64,000 nt of DNA from Hymenobacter polaris (GCF_012927305.1 NZ_JABBGH010000003.1:744001-808000), one strand, 5' to 3'; positions 6,043 to 14,875 are shown, counted from the stretch's first letter. The notes: generated by a model not told the origin, from the letters alone. Translations and numbers: made by a program.

Positions 6043-8631
6043 CTAAGCCTCAATATCTTCCCGCTCCTTCTGCCGGAAGCCATACACCCCAGCCGCTACC
6101 ACCGCCAGCAGCACGCCGATGCTCGACGCCAGCGATACCGTGTTGCCGATGGCGTACTCTTTGGGCTTAAACTCGAACTTGATTTCGTGGGCGCCGGCCG
6201 GCACTTGCATGGCGCGCAGCACAAAGTCGACCCGGAAGTGCGGCACCGGCTGGCCGTCGAGGTAGGCCTGCCAGCCGTCGGCGTAGTAAATCTCGGAGAA
6301 TACCACCGTGCCCGGCTGCGCGGCCGAGTAGCGGTAGGTGAGCGCGTCGGGCGCGTAGCTGGTGAGGGCGATGGTGGCCGCCGAATCGGTATAAGTGGCC
6401 GGTTTCACCTGCGGAAACTTGCTGACGTCCACCATCGCCACGCGGCGCGTGGCGAGGTTGCTAAGGGCCGCCATTTCCTGGTCGGGGTTCTGCACGGCGC
6501 GCAGCTCGCGCACAAACCAGGCGTTGCCGTTGGCGCCGGGGTTGCGCTGCACCTGGGCGGTTTCGCCCTGCTTCTGGGGCGGCACTACCACGTAGCGCGC
6601 GTTCAGCATATTGAGCACGCCGGTGTTGTTGTTGGCAATCTGGCGCTCAATGAGGTCCTGGTAGCGGCGCAGCTTGGCTCCGTGGTAGCCCCCGATGCTC
6701 TTGTGGAAGTACGACGTGTTGGCTTCGTTGAAGGGGTTACTCAGGTTGAGCACCCGGTAGCTCAGGTCCTTATCCTGCAAAATCTGCTGGTCGGCGGGCG
6801 AGGGCTGGAAGCTCTCGGCAATGGTTTCGGTTTGGAAATTGCGCGCCCCTAGGTAGCGCTTGTCCGCCGTCCAGAGGTCGAACAGGGTGAGCGCCACCAC
6901 GATGCCGGCCGCCACGCGGGCATCGAGCTTACCCTTGAGGTAGCCGTACAGCGCCCCTAGGGTCAGGCCCACCAGCAGCAGGCCGCGCCACACGTCGTTG
7001 CGCAGCAAGTCGGCGCGGTCGGCGCGCAGGGCGCTCAGCAACTGGGGCGGGTAGCCGGCCTGCGTCAGCTGGGCATCCTGCGGACCGTTAAAGTCGAAGC
7101 TGAAGCTCGCCAGCCAGGCCAGCACCAGAAAGCCCGCTACCAGCGCCCCGGCGTAGAGCAGCTGCCGAGTACGGTGCTGGTTTTCGGGCGAGCCCACCAC
7201 TTCGGTGGGGGCGCCAGCGGCCGCCCGCGCCGCCTTGGCCAGCGCTGGGTGGGTGGGCGTGCCAACGGGCGCGGCAGCGCCTAGGGGCACTGGCACTTCG
7301 CGGGGCCGCAAGATGCGTGAGAGGGCCAGGGCCGCTAGCAGCGGCATGGCCAACTGCGCCATCACCAGGCCCATGCTCACGGCTCGGAAGCTGCGGTAGC
7401 CCGGCAGGTAGTCGAAAATCAGGTTGTTAACGGTCTCGAAGTTCTTGCCCCAGGCCAGCACCAGCGATACGATGGTGCCTGCCAGCAGCCAATAGCGCGT
7501 CTGCTTATCCACCACGAACAACCCCAGCACAAATAGGAAGCACACGATGACGCCTACGTACACCGGGCCCGCCACGTAGCTCTGGTCGCCCCAGTAGGTG
7601 GGCAGCGCATCCAGCATTTCGGTGCCCGCACCCAGGTTGTTCAGCTCGCGCGCCATGTTCGAGTTGGGCCCTAGGGGCATGGCACTGCTGCCACCGTAGA
7701 AATTGGGCACCAGCAGCGTCATGCTCTCGCCAATGCCGTAGCTATAGGCAAAGGCATAGTCGCGGTCCTGCTGCTTGGCGCTGGGCGCGGCGGGCTGGCC
7801 GGGCGCGGGCGGCAGGGCCTTCAACTCGGAAGGCGAGCGGTTGCTGAACTTGCTGTACTCGTAGGTGGTGTAGAGGCGCCCAAAGCTGACGCCAATGGCC
7901 AGCGCCGCGCCCACCGCCAGCAGCGCCACGCGCCCAAAGTAGTCGGCCAGCCGGCCGCGGCGCGCAAACGCCACCAGCTCAATAATGCCATAAATGACCA
8001 CCAGTAGCCCTAAGTAGTAAGTTATCTGCGGGTGGTTAGCCCGCACATTCAGCGTGAGGCCCAGGGTAAACAAGGCCGCGCCCAGCCAGCGGTTACGGCG
8101 CAGCGTCAGCATCAGCCCGCCTAGCACCAGCGGCGCGTAGGCCAAGGCCCACGACTTGGTGTTGTGCCCCGCGGCCAGAATAGCCAGGTTGTAGCTCGAA
8201 AAGCCCAGCGCCACCGCGCCCGCCACCGCCACCAGCGGCCGCACCCCTAGGGCCACCAGCAGCACGTAGCCGCAGAGCAGCGCCACAAATAGGTTGCTCA
8301 CCACGCCCGGCAGCCCTAGCGTCACGGCCTTCTGCACGTACAGAAACAAGTCGCCCGGAAAGTGCACCGAAATCAGGTACGTGGGCATGCCGCTAAACAT
8401 GGAGTTGGTCCAGAGCGGCTCGTGGCCGTCGTGGGTCTTGGCCCACTCCTGCACCTCGTGCGCCCCGCCTTGGAATTGGGCGATGTCGTGCTGGGCTAGC
8501 GTTTGGTGCTCAAACACGATGGGCGCGAAGTAGGCCATGGCCAGCACCACAAAAAACAACACGGCCAGCACGTGCGGCCATACCCGCTGCCACAGCGGCG
8601 CGGGCGGATTGGAAACGGAAGAAACGGCCAT
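6043..8631 (-). CDS. YfhO-family membrane protein
   Basis: An 862-residue polytopic membrane protein. The N-terminus has a single helix (VLAVLFFVVLAMAYFAPIVF) followed by an extracytoplasmic loop with the family's HDIAQFQGGAHEVQEW motif, then about eleven more helices, and a long C-terminal extracytoplasmic domain ending in a final helix near residues 830-850. The segment VFSEIYYADGWQAYLDGQPV near residue 780 is the YfhO C-terminal signature. YfhO proteins are GT-C-like and in Firmicutes glycosylate lipoteichoic acid; in Bacteroidota the acceptor is unknown. The protein is slightly longer than usual owing to a linker of about 40 residues near 450-490. A TACCTTCG element at 8664-8671 may be its promoter. 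Confidence 0.9.
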   Translation of the reverse strand: MAVSSVSNPPAPLWQRVWPHVLAVLFFVVLAMAYFAPIVFEHQTLAQHDIAQFQGGAHEVQEWAKTHDGHEPLWTNSMFSGMPTYLISVHFPGDLFLYVQKAVTLGLPGVVSNLFVALLCGYVLLVALGVRPLVAVAGAVALGFSSYNLAILAAGHNTKSWALAYAPLVLGGLMLTLRRNRWLGAALFTLGLTLNVRANHPQITYYLGLLVVIYGIIELVAFARRGRLADYFGRVALLAVGAALAIGVSFGRLYTTYEYSKFSNRSPSELKALPPAPGQPAAPSAKQQDRDYAFAYSYGIGESMTLLVPNFYGGSSAMPLGPNSNMARELNNLGAGTEMLDALPTYWGDQSYVAGPVYVGVIVCFLFVLGLFVVDKQTRYWLLAGTIVSLVLAWGKNFETVNNLIFDYLPGYRSFRAVSMGLVMAQLAMPLLAALALSRILRPREVPVPLGAAAPVGTPTHPALAKAARAAAGAPTEVVGSPENQHRTRQLLYAGALVAGFLVLAWLASFSFDFNGPQDAQLTQAGYPPQLLSALRADRADLLRNDVWRGLLLVGLTLGALYGYLKGKLDARVAAGIVVALTLFDLWTADKRYLGARNFQTETIAESFQPSPADQQILQDKDLSYRVLNLSNPFNEANTSYFHKSIGGYHGAKLRRYQDLIERQIANNNTGVLNMLNARYVVVPPQKQGETAQVQRNPGANGNAWFVRELRAVQNPDQEMAALSNLATRRVAMVDVSKFPQVKPATYTDSAATIALTSYAPDALTYRYSAAQPGTVVFSEIYYADGWQAYLDGQPVPHFRVDFVLRAMQVPAGAHEIKFEFKPKEYAIGNTVSLASSIGVLLAVVAAGVYGFRQKEREDIEA

Positions 8632-8722
8632 CGGGCGGTTTTTAGCTACTAAGAATACGAGCCCGAAGGTAGCGCCGGGCCGCGGAAGGGGCTAGGTAGG
8701 CTGTAAGAGGCCATAGCCCCCC

Positions 8723-8808
8723 CACCCGTCATGCTGAGCCTGCCGAAGCATCTCTACCGCGCAACATTGTTCGGTAGAGATGCTTCGGCAGGCTCAGCAT
8801 GACGGGTG
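8723..8808. repeat. 3'-end palindrome, GAAGCATCTCT family (copy 3)
   Basis: Arms CACCCGTCATGCTGAGCCTG plus core pair exactly across a short loop (GCAACATTGTT region). It lies between the YfhO start and the 3' end of the DegP gene, about 100 bp past the DegP stop, with a separate ordinary terminator in between. It is the only copy in the window not directly at a stop codon. Confidence 0.88.
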
Positions 8809-8851
8809 AATAGTGATAAGTAATGGGATTGTCTCAATGTGCATCGCCCAT

Positions 8852-8887
8852 AAAAAAGCCCTCGCCAACTACTGGCGGGGGCTTTTT
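8852..8887 (-). terminator. Rho-independent terminator of the DegP gene
   Basis: A-tract, then a GC-rich hairpin (AAAAAGCCC and TCGCCA pairing with TGGCG and GGGCTTTTT around AACTAC), 22 bp beyond the DegP stop on the minus strand. The T-tract on the minus strand is six long. Confidence 0.8.
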
Positions 8888-8908
8888 GCAATTTGATACC
8901 CTAGGGCC

Positions 8909-10447
8909 TTACTCGCGGCCAATGGGGTAATAGGCTTTGCGGCCATCGGGATATACGCCCTCCACGAGCGCGCCCGAGCCGTCCTTGGCTTGGTCGAGGT
9001 AGGCCTGCACGTCGGCGGGCTTGCGCACCGGGTTTTTGTCGATGCGCGTGATGATGAAGCCATCACCCATGCCCGTCTCGCGGAAATTGCTTTTGTCGAT
9101 GCCCGTAATCTGGGCGCCGCCCTCGATGCCGAGCTGGTTTTGCAAGCGGCTGGCTACGGGGTTAATTTTGGCACCTTCGTACTTCACGGCCGCATCGGCG
9201 GGCAGCTCCTTCACCACGGCCGTGGTATTGGAAGCATTGAAGAGCGTGGCGGTGGTCAGCAGCTTGTCGTTGCCGCGCAGGTAGCCCACTTTAATCTTGT
9301 CGCCGGGGCGGTAGCGCGCTACCTGCTCCTGCAACTGGGCGGCCGTATTCACGGGCACGCCGTTAAGGTCGGTGATGATGTCACCCATTTTCAGGCCCGC
9401 GGCGGCGGCGGCGCTGTTGGCGTTCAGGCCTTGCACGTACACGCCGTTCAGCGTGGGCAGTTTCTTTTCCGAGGCCAGGCGGGCATCTACCTCCTGAATG
9501 TGCACGCCGAGTAGCGCGCGCTGCACCACCTTATATTTCAGCAAGTCGTCTACCACCTTGCTCACGATGGAGCTGGGCACGGCGAAGGCGTAGCCCTCAA
9601 ACGAGCCGGTGTGCGACGAGATGGCCGAGTTGATGCCAATCAGGTCGCCGTTGGTGTTTACCAGCGCCCCGCCCGAGTTGCCGGGGTTCACCACGGCATC
9701 GGTCTGGATGTACGACTCGATGCCCATGTTGTCGTGGTTGTGGGCGGCCAGGATGCCGATGTTGCGGCCCTTCGCCGAGATGATGCCCGCCGTTACGGTC
9801 GAGTTCAGGTTGAAGGGGTTGCCCACGGCCAATACCCACTGGCCCACCTTGGTTTCGTCGGAGTTGCCATACTTCACGAAGGGCAGGTTGTCGGCCTTCA
9901 CTTTCAGCACGGCCAAGTCGGTGTTGGGGTCGGCGCCCACCAGCTCGGCGTCAAACTTGCGCTTGTCGTCCATCACCACCGTAATCTTCGACGCCTTGTC
10001 AATCACGTGGTTGTTGGTCACGATGTAGCCGTTGGCGGCGATAATCACCCCCGAGCCCGAGCCTTGGCCGCCCTGGCTCTCCTCGTCGTCGTCCCCGCCG
10101 CGGCGGCGCATCTGCGGTATCTGGTCGCCGAAGAACTGACGCAGAAAGGGGTCCATCTGCATGGCGCGGCTCTGGGCCGAGGCCTGCGGGTCGGCCTTAT
10201 ATTCAGTCATTACGTGCACCACGGCGGGCGTCACGGCGGCCGCGGCGGCCACGAAGTTGAGGCCTTCGGGCGCGGCATAGGCAGTGCTGCGCATGGCCGA
10301 AGTGTAGCGAACCTGGGGGTCCGATGCTACCGAAGTCTGGGCCAGGGTACCCGGCTCAGTTTCCAGCAGCTTATACCCCCCTACGGCCACGCCCCCGCCC
10401 AGTACGGCGGAAGTCAACAGCCCGAGCATCATGTTTTTTGCTTGCAT
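8909..10447 (-). CDS. degP: Do-family serine protease (HtrA/DegP-like)
   Basis: A 512-residue periplasmic protease-chaperone that degrades or refolds misfolded envelope proteins. ATG 10447 gives a good N-terminal signal/anchor (MMLGLLTSAVLGGGVAVGG). The chymotrypsin-like domain holds the full triad: His in VTNNHVID, Asp in DPNTDLAVL and Ser in NPGNSGGAL. A loop rich in acidic and glycine residues (RRRGGDDDEESQGGQGSGSG) precedes the first strand. Two PDZ domains follow, the first starting near VVQRALLGVHIQEV and the second ending in ALVEGVYPDGRKAYYPIG. Upstream in-frame codons to 10495 add a poor N-terminus. It is transcribed alone; Hsp20 lies just upstream on the same strand, making a small protein-quality cluster. 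Confidence 0.93.
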   Translation of the reverse strand: MQAKNMMLGLLTSAVLGGGVAVGGYKLLETEPGTLAQTSVASDPQVRYTSAMRSTAYAAPEGLNFVAAAAAVTPAVVHVMTEYKADPQASAQSRAMQMDPFLRQFFGDQIPQMRRRGGDDDEESQGGQGSGSGVIIAANGYIVTNNHVIDKASKITVVMDDKRKFDAELVGADPNTDLAVLKVKADNLPFVKYGNSDETKVGQWVLAVGNPFNLNSTVTAGIISAKGRNIGILAAHNHDNMGIESYIQTDAVVNPGNSGGALVNTNGDLIGINSAISSHTGSFEGYAFAVPSSIVSKVVDDLLKYKVVQRALLGVHIQEVDARLASEKKLPTLNGVYVQGLNANSAAAAAGLKMGDIITDLNGVPVNTAAQLQEQVARYRPGDKIKVGYLRGNDKLLTTATLFNASNTTAVVKELPADAAVKYEGAKINPVASRLQNQLGIEGGAQITGIDKSNFRETGMGDGFIITRIDKNPVRKPADVQAYLDQAKDGSGALVEGVYPDGRKAYYPIGRE

Positions 10448-10536
10448 TGGGGTGAGAAGAAAAATAGAAGAAAAGAAGTGAAAGCGAAGTAACAACCGGC
10501 CGCCGAGAAGTACTACTACTTTTTCGACTGGCCGGG

Positions 10537-10544
10537 TAATTTTG
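10537..10544 (+). promoter_or_regulatory. Orphan TAnnTTTG element, possible small-RNA promoter
   Basis: TAATTTTG on the plus strand, followed by a CCTAGG motif and about 90 bp with no good ORF, up to a hairpin at 10640-10664 that could also stop plus-strand transcripts. The genes on both sides are on the minus strand. A short non-coding transcript is possible; the element may also be chance. Confidence 0.25.
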
Positions 10545-10639
10545 CCGCCCTAGGTGGTGATTAATAACTCAACGCTACCAGGAGAAAGATTCGTGCCCGT
10601 GCGTTGCGTCTACGCGGAAAATAAGGCAATTCTAATACC

Positions 10640-10664
10640 AAAAAAGCACCCTGGCGGGTGCTTT
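10640..10664 (-). terminator. Rho-independent terminator of the hsp20 gene
   Basis: AAGCACCC-TGGC-GGGTGCTT hairpin, with six Ts following on the minus strand, 12 bp beyond the Hsp20 stop at 10677. Confidence 0.8.
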
Positions 10665-10676
10665 CTCAGTTTTATT

Positions 10677-11123
10677 TTAGCGTACTTCAATGTGCTGCTT
10701 CGTTACCTTCTCGGTGTCGAACGGCACGAGCACGCGCAGCAGTCCGTCGGCCATCTCGGCGCTGATGCCCTTCACATTCACCGTTTCGGGCAGGCGGAAC
10801 GAGCGGCTAAACTCGCCGAAGCGGGTTTCGACGCGGCGCAGCTTGGGAGCGTCCTCGCCTTCGGCAGCGGGGGCGGGGCGGCTGCCCTTTACCACCAGCT
10901 GACCATCCTGGAAGTCGATGCTCACGGCATCTTTGGCTACGCCCGGCAGGGCCAGGTGCAGCTCGTAGCCGGCGGCGGTTTCGAGTACGTCGGCGGCGGG
11001 TACAAACGAGGTAGAAGGCTGGGCAGGTGCCGGCTGGCTGTCGCGCAGCAGTTCATTCAGCAGCGAGTTGAACGCGCGAGCAGGGCGCACCGCAGGACGG
11101 GAATTATACAATACAGTTGCCAT
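10677..11123 (-). CDS. Hsp20/alpha-crystallin small heat-shock protein
   Basis: A 148-residue cytoplasmic ATP-independent holdase that binds unfolding proteins. The N-terminal arm carries RPARAFNSLLNELLRD, typical of bacterial class A proteins. The alpha-crystallin domain runs from about residue 45 (PAADVLETAAGYELHLALPG) through KDAVSIDFQDGQLVVKG and the RRVETRFGEFSRSFRLPETV strand. The MADGLLRVLVPF segment is followed by a short tail. The length is normal and the ATG at 11123 is the only sensible start. It is monocistronic with its own terminator. Heat regulation is usual for the family, but I see no CIRCE element upstream. Confidence 0.93.
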   Translation of the reverse strand: MATVLYNSRPAVRPARAFNSLLNELLRDSQPAPAQPSTSFVPAADVLETAAGYELHLALPGVAKDAVSIDFQDGQLVVKGSRPAPAAEGEDAPKLRRVETRFGEFSRSFRLPETVNVKGISAEMADGLLRVLVPFDTEKVTKQHIEVR

Positions 11124-11343
11124 TAGTAAGTAGGAAGTGATTGGTCAGAAACAGGGGCCGCAAGCAGCGGCGACACTTGCTATCCAATAAACTTCGTGCC
11201 GAGGCAATTGCTAAGCCAAAAAGTCCGAATACTGCGCAAGCAGGTTTTGCGACCTAGGGGTATTTAGGCCAAAAGCGCCGTTGTAGTAAATGAAAGCCTG
11301 TTTTTTGAAATCGCTCAGGCAGTCATTTTGTCGGGCCCATGCC

Positions 11344-12216
11344 CTAGTGCTGCGTGGGTAGCTGTTGCCGGTCGGCCCCCAGGCCCTCGGGCAGCAGCGT
11401 AAAGCGTAAGTCGAGGCCGAAAGTAGGGTATACCTGGTTGAGCTTGCCGCCGGCCGTGGCATTCCCCTTTGCGTCATATTGTGGCAGGGTTTCGAGGTAG
11501 CGCGTTTGGTAAGCAAACCAGGGCGTTACATCCACTACCGGCCCTAGGCGCAAGCCCACCTCGCCCCGCAGCGCGGTGTACTGAATAGTGCGTTCGTCGG
11601 GGTCGTTGGTGGCTTTTTGCAGGCGCAGGTGGGTGGCGGCCTCGTAGCTCAGGCGCGGGCGCAGGGCCACGCCGGTTTCGCGGCTGCCGCCCACGTAGAA
11701 CAACCGCTCGGCGTCCACCCGCAGCCGGCCCCAGAACTGCCCGTCGGGCCCGCCATCCAGCGGCTGGGTGCTGCCGCTCGAAAAAGTGCGCTCCACGCTC
11801 AAGCGCTGCCCTAGGGTGAGGCCGCCGAAGATGGGCGAACGGTGCCGCCCTAGTACCTCGGGCACAAACGCTACCGGCTGCCCGCTGCCCACGCCCACCA
11901 GCCGCGCGGTGGCACCATAGCTCCAGTGAGGATTGCGGCGGCCGAAATTCTCGTAGCCTACCAGGGCCTGCCGCGTGTCAAAACCCAGGCTGCGCCCGCC
12001 AGCCAGGTCGTTCAGCACCCGCTGCCCGCGCAGGCTCAGCAGCAGGTAGTCGCCGTTGGCCAGCACAAATTCGCCCTGCACCTGCGGCCAGAGTTGGGTG
12101 GCTTGTACGTAACGGTGGGTGGCGCTCATGTCGTAGGCCGGCGTGGTTTGGGCCTGGGCAGCCGCTGGGCCAAGCAGCAGGACGCTTATAGATAAGATAG
12201 TTAATTCTTTAAGCAT
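11344..12216 (-). CDS. DUF2490 domain-containing outer-membrane-like protein
   Basis: A 290-residue protein with a clear signal peptide (LTILSISVLLLGPAAAQAQ, cut near residue 23). After it come alternating strands typical of a small outer-membrane barrel: TQLWPQVQGEFVLANGDYLL, GPVVDVTPWFAYQTRYLET and a final strand LDLRFTLL about 15 residues from the end. Strand spacing and the RxxLRGEVGLRLG motif fit DUF2490, a Bacteroidota/Proteobacteria family of unknown function related to lipid A deacylase-like barrels. It is transcribed alone. About 220 bp separate its stop from the Hsp20 start; that gap shows nothing beyond one CCTAGGG motif. Confidence 0.75.
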   Translation of the reverse strand: MLKELTILSISVLLLGPAAAQAQTTPAYDMSATHRYVQATQLWPQVQGEFVLANGDYLLLSLRGQRVLNDLAGGRSLGFDTRQALVGYENFGRRNPHWSYGATARLVGVGSGQPVAFVPEVLGRHRSPIFGGLTLGQRLSVERTFSSGSTQPLDGGPDGQFWGRLRVDAERLFYVGGSRETGVALRPRLSYEAATHLRLQKATNDPDERTIQYTALRGEVGLRLGPVVDVTPWFAYQTRYLETLPQYDAKGNATAGGKLNQVYPTFGLDLRFTLLPEGLGADRQQLPTQH

Positions 12217-12248
12217 TACAGAATAAAAATAAAGTCAGGTAAATAATT

Positions 12249-12368
12249 ACAAAGAACGTCATGCTCATCTGGCGTCCGCTTGCCGAAGCATCTCTACCGA
12301 ATAACCCCTAGGTGGCGTGGTAGAGATGCTTCGACAAGCGGACGCCAGATGAGCATGACGTTCTTTGT
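12249..12368. repeat. 3'-end palindrome, GAAGCATCTCT family, long subtype (copy 4)
   Basis: About 48-bp arms. Relative to the standard copy, both arms carry the same extra segment (CATCTGGCGTCCGC on the left, its complement on the right). The loop contains CCCCTAGG. One mismatch (GCC against GAC) is present in the stem. It ends 10 bp after the stop of the M20 amidohydrolase gene; the ends read ACAAAGAAC and GTTCTTTGT. Confidence 0.88.
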
Positions 12369-12378
12369 GAAGCCTACT

Positions 12379-13563
12379 CTACTCTGCCGCTTGTAACTCT
12401 TGCAGCGTGAGCCAGGCCATGAGGCCGGCGCCGATGGGCAGCGCCGCCTCGTCGATGTCGAAGGTAGGCGTGTGCACCGAGGCGGCAAAGCGGCCGTCGG
12501 GCGCGCGGGTGCCCAGGCGGTAGAAGCAGGCGGGCGCCACCTGCGAGTAATAAGCGAAGTCTTCGGCGGCCAGCCACTGGTCAAGTTCGATGACGTTTTC
12601 GGGCCCTAGGTACTGCTCGGCGGCGGCGCGCACGCGGGCCGTCACGGCGGGGTTGTTGTCGAGGCAGGGGTAGCCGCGCCGGATTTCCAATTCGCACACC
12701 GCACCCATGCTGGCGGCCAGGCCCTCGCACAGCTGCCGCAGGTGCCGGTGCGCCTCGGTGCGCCACGCCTCGTCCAGGGTGCGGAAGGTGCCCTCGATGT
12801 AGACCTCGTCGGGGATAATGTTGGTGGCGCCCTGGGCGATAACCTTGCCAAAGCTCAGCACCGAGGGCATCTTGGGGTTGGCGCGGCGGCTCACTATCTG
12901 CTGGGCCGCCACAATGATATGGGCGGCCACCACCACCGGGTCGAGGTTCAGCTCGGGCATGGCGCCGTGCCCGCCCTGGCCCTTTATGCGCAAGTACAGC
13001 TCGTCGGTGCTGGCCATGTAGCGGCCGGGGCGCAGGCCAATCTGGCCAGCTGGCAGGCGCGGAAACACGTGCTGGCCCAAAATCTCCACCGGCGCGGGGT
13101 TTTCCAGCACGCCTTCCTTTATCATCAGCGAGGCGCCGCCGGGCAGCAGTTCTTCGCCGGGCTGGAAAATCAGCTTCACGGTGCCTTTGAACTCGTGGCG
13201 GCGCTCGGCCAGCAGGCGGGCGGCGCCCAGCAGGCAAGTGGTGTGCACATCGTGCCCGCAGGCGTGCATCACGCCGGGGCTGGTCGATTTATAGGGCACC
13301 TCGTTCAGCTCCATAATGGGCAGCGCGTCCATGTCGGCGCGCAGGGCCACCACCGGCCCGCCCGGCTGCCCCTCGATAAGGGCTACCACGCCGGTGTCGG
13401 CCAGCGTTTGGGGCTTCAGGCCCATTGCCCGCAGCTTGTCGGCCACGAAGGCGGCCGTCGCGTGCTCTTTATAGGAAAGCTCGGGGTGGGCGTGCAGGTG
13501 CCGCCGAACGGCCGACAGTTCGGGCCCTAGGGTCTCAGCGGCGGCTTTAAGTGATGCTATCAT
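12379..13563 (-). CDS. M20-family amidohydrolase (aminoacylase / hippurate hydrolase type)
   Basis: A 394-residue cytoplasmic metallo-hydrolase that removes N-acyl groups from amino acids or related amides. The metal-binding motifs of peptidase family M20D are present: HACGHDVHTT near residue 100, PGEELLPGGA near residue 130 and GQHVFP near residue 155, with RADMDALPI before them. The inserted dimerisation domain spans roughly residues 180-300. ATG 13563 (MIASLKAAAETL) is better than the GTG at 13590, which adds a proline-rich tail. The substrate could be N-acetyl-diaminopimelate, indole-3-acetyl-amino acids or hippurate; sequence does not decide. A CCCTAGGG motif lies within the N-terminal coding part. 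Confidence 0.9.
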   Translation of the reverse strand: MIASLKAAAETLGPELSAVRRHLHAHPELSYKEHATAAFVADKLRAMGLKPQTLADTGVVALIEGQPGGPVVALRADMDALPIMELNEVPYKSTSPGVMHACGHDVHTTCLLGAARLLAERRHEFKGTVKLIFQPGEELLPGGASLMIKEGVLENPAPVEILGQHVFPRLPAGQIGLRPGRYMASTDELYLRIKGQGGHGAMPELNLDPVVVAAHIIVAAQQIVSRRANPKMPSVLSFGKVIAQGATNIIPDEVYIEGTFRTLDEAWRTEAHRHLRQLCEGLAASMGAVCELEIRRGYPCLDNNPAVTARVRAAAEQYLGPENVIELDQWLAAEDFAYYSQVAPACFYRLGTRAPDGRFAASVHTPTFDIDEAALPIGAGLMAWLTLQELQAAE

Positions 13564-13622
13564 TGGAGGGAATGGCGGGCTTCGCGGCACAAATGCTACA
13601 GGAGCTTGCCCTTTAAGAAAAG

Positions 13623-14210
13623 CTAGGGCGTCTTATTCACCAGCACTTGCATGGCTTCCAACTCGGCCTTGGGCGCCAGCGGGCGCAGCCGCGCTAGGCC
13701 CCGCGCCGCGTCGAGCTTGTTGGTATAATCGCCGATGTAGAGCCGGTATACGGGCTGCTTGAAGGTGATGTAATCGGTTTCGTCGGGGTAGCGCGCAATA
13801 ATCTGGCGCCGAATACTCATTACTTGGTCGCGTTCCAGGCCCAGGTACACGCGCACGCGGTAGCCGCTGGTGTACTTCACCTTCTCGTTGGTGAAGGCCT
13901 GGTCGCGCAGGCGCTGCTCCACCTGGGCATTTACCTGGTTGGTGGGCGCGGGGGCCTTTGGCGGCGCGGGCACCCTAGGGGCCGGGGCCGCGCCAGCAGC
14001 GGGGGCAGTGGCCGGCCCCGCCCCAGTTGCTGCAAACACGGGCCGGTACTTTGCCAGGTTTTCGGTGGGCGTGCCGGGCGTGATGACGGCCGGCGCCGGC
14101 CGCGTGGTATCGGCAGGCGCAGTTTGGGCTGCGGGCTTGGTGGTGGCGCAGGCCACAAGCCCCACCAGGCCCAGTAGCGGCGCGGCTTTAGTAGGAAGAC
14201 GTCGGTTCAT
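13623..14210 (-). CDS. SPOR-domain lipoprotein
   Basis: A 195-residue protein with a lipoprotein signal: KAAPLLGLVGLVACATT, the lipobox cysteine being about residue 20. A long Ala/Pro/Thr-rich linker follows (residues 25-100), then a C-terminal SPOR domain (YRVRVYLGLERDQVMSIRRQ to YRLYIGDYTNKLDAARGLARL), which binds denuded peptidoglycan glycan at division sites or cell-wall turnover sites. ATG 14210 lies inside the end of deoC, the two overlapping by 23 bp, so translation is probably coupled. The frame upstream of 14210 is antisense-free but has no plausible function. Its TAG stop is in GCTAGGG. Confidence 0.85.
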   Translation of the reverse strand: MNRRLPTKAAPLLGLVGLVACATTKPAAQTAPADTTRPAPAVITPGTPTENLAKYRPVFAATGAGPATAPAAGAAPAPRVPAPPKAPAPTNQVNAQVEQRLRDQAFTNEKVKYTSGYRVRVYLGLERDQVMSIRRQIIARYPDETDYITFKQPVYRLYIGDYTNKLDAARGLARLRPLAPKAELEAMQVLVNKTP

Positions 14211-14871
14211 CGATTTCAATAATAGCCAGGCTGTTGGAAGTACCCAGGCGGTCAGCCCCGGCGGCCAGCAGGGCCAGGGCCTGCGCGCGGGTGCGGATAC
14301 CGCCGCTGGCCTTAATGCGCACGTAGTCGGGCAGCACGCGGCGCAGCAGCTCCACATCGGCCACCGAGGCGCCGCGGCTGGCGAAGCCGGTACTGGTTTT
14401 CACAAACTGCGCGCCCGCCTCGGCGCACAGCCGGGCGGCCGTTTCCATCTCCTCTTCCGTCAGCAAGGCCGTTTCGATGATGACTTTCAGCAAGGCGTTG
14501 TTTACCTCAGCCAAGTCGGCCAAGTCTTCCACCTCCGCGCGCACAGCGTCGAGCTGGCCCGATTTCAGGGCCGATACGTTGAACACCATATCCAGCTCGG
14601 TGGCCCCTTCAGCCAGCGCAATCTCGGCCTCCCGAAACTTCACCCTAGGGCTGTTGTAGCCCAGCGGAAAGCCAATAACCGTGCACACCGCCACGCCCGA
14701 GCCGCTCAGCTCGCGGGCGGCCACCGGCACGTAGCACGGCGGCACGCAGGCGCTGGCAAAGCCGTGGATGCGGGCCTCCTGGCAAAGCTGCACTATTTGG
14801 GCCTCGGTGCAGTCGGGCCGCAGCAAGGTATGGTCGAGGGTGGCGGCGAGGTTTTCTGCGGGCGCGGGCAT
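14188..14871 (-). CDS. deoC: Deoxyribose-phosphate aldolase
   Basis: A 227-residue class I aldolase that splits 2-deoxyribose-5-phosphate into glyceraldehyde-3-phosphate and acetaldehyde, in deoxynucleoside catabolism. The Schiff-base lysine is Lys158 in the motif FVKTSTGF; the helper residues are Asp94 in ELDMVFNV and the lysine of RIKASGGIRT near residue 187. Start ATG 14871 lies 4 nt after a TACCTTTG promoter element. The length is typical. It is the first gene of a two-gene unit with the overlapping SPOR lipoprotein gene, an unusual partner that suggests shared transcription rather than shared function. Confidence 0.95.
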   Translation of the reverse strand: MPAPAENLAATLDHTLLRPDCTEAQIVQLCQEARIHGFASACVPPCYVPVAARELSGSGVAVCTVIGFPLGYNSPRVKFREAEIALAEGATELDMVFNVSALKSGQLDAVRAEVEDLADLAEVNNALLKVIIETALLTEEEMETAARLCAEAGAQFVKTSTGFASRGASVADVELLRRVLPDYVRIKASGGIRTRAQALALLAAGADRLGTSNSLAIIEIDEPTSSY

Positions 14872-14875
14872 ACCG

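Noticed and set aside
9611..10492. 293-codon plus-strand frame opposite DegP, rich in Val/His/Gly
   Set aside because: Shadow of DegP caused by high GC and codon bias; no start context or homology.
11211..11516. 101-codon minus-strand frame overlapping the DUF2490 gene end
   Set aside because: Overlaps DUF2490 in another frame; no signal, domain or supporting context.
12742..13530. 262-codon plus-strand frame opposite the M20 amidohydrolase
   Set aside because: Mirror frame of a well-recognised enzyme; composition typical of GC-rich antisense frames.
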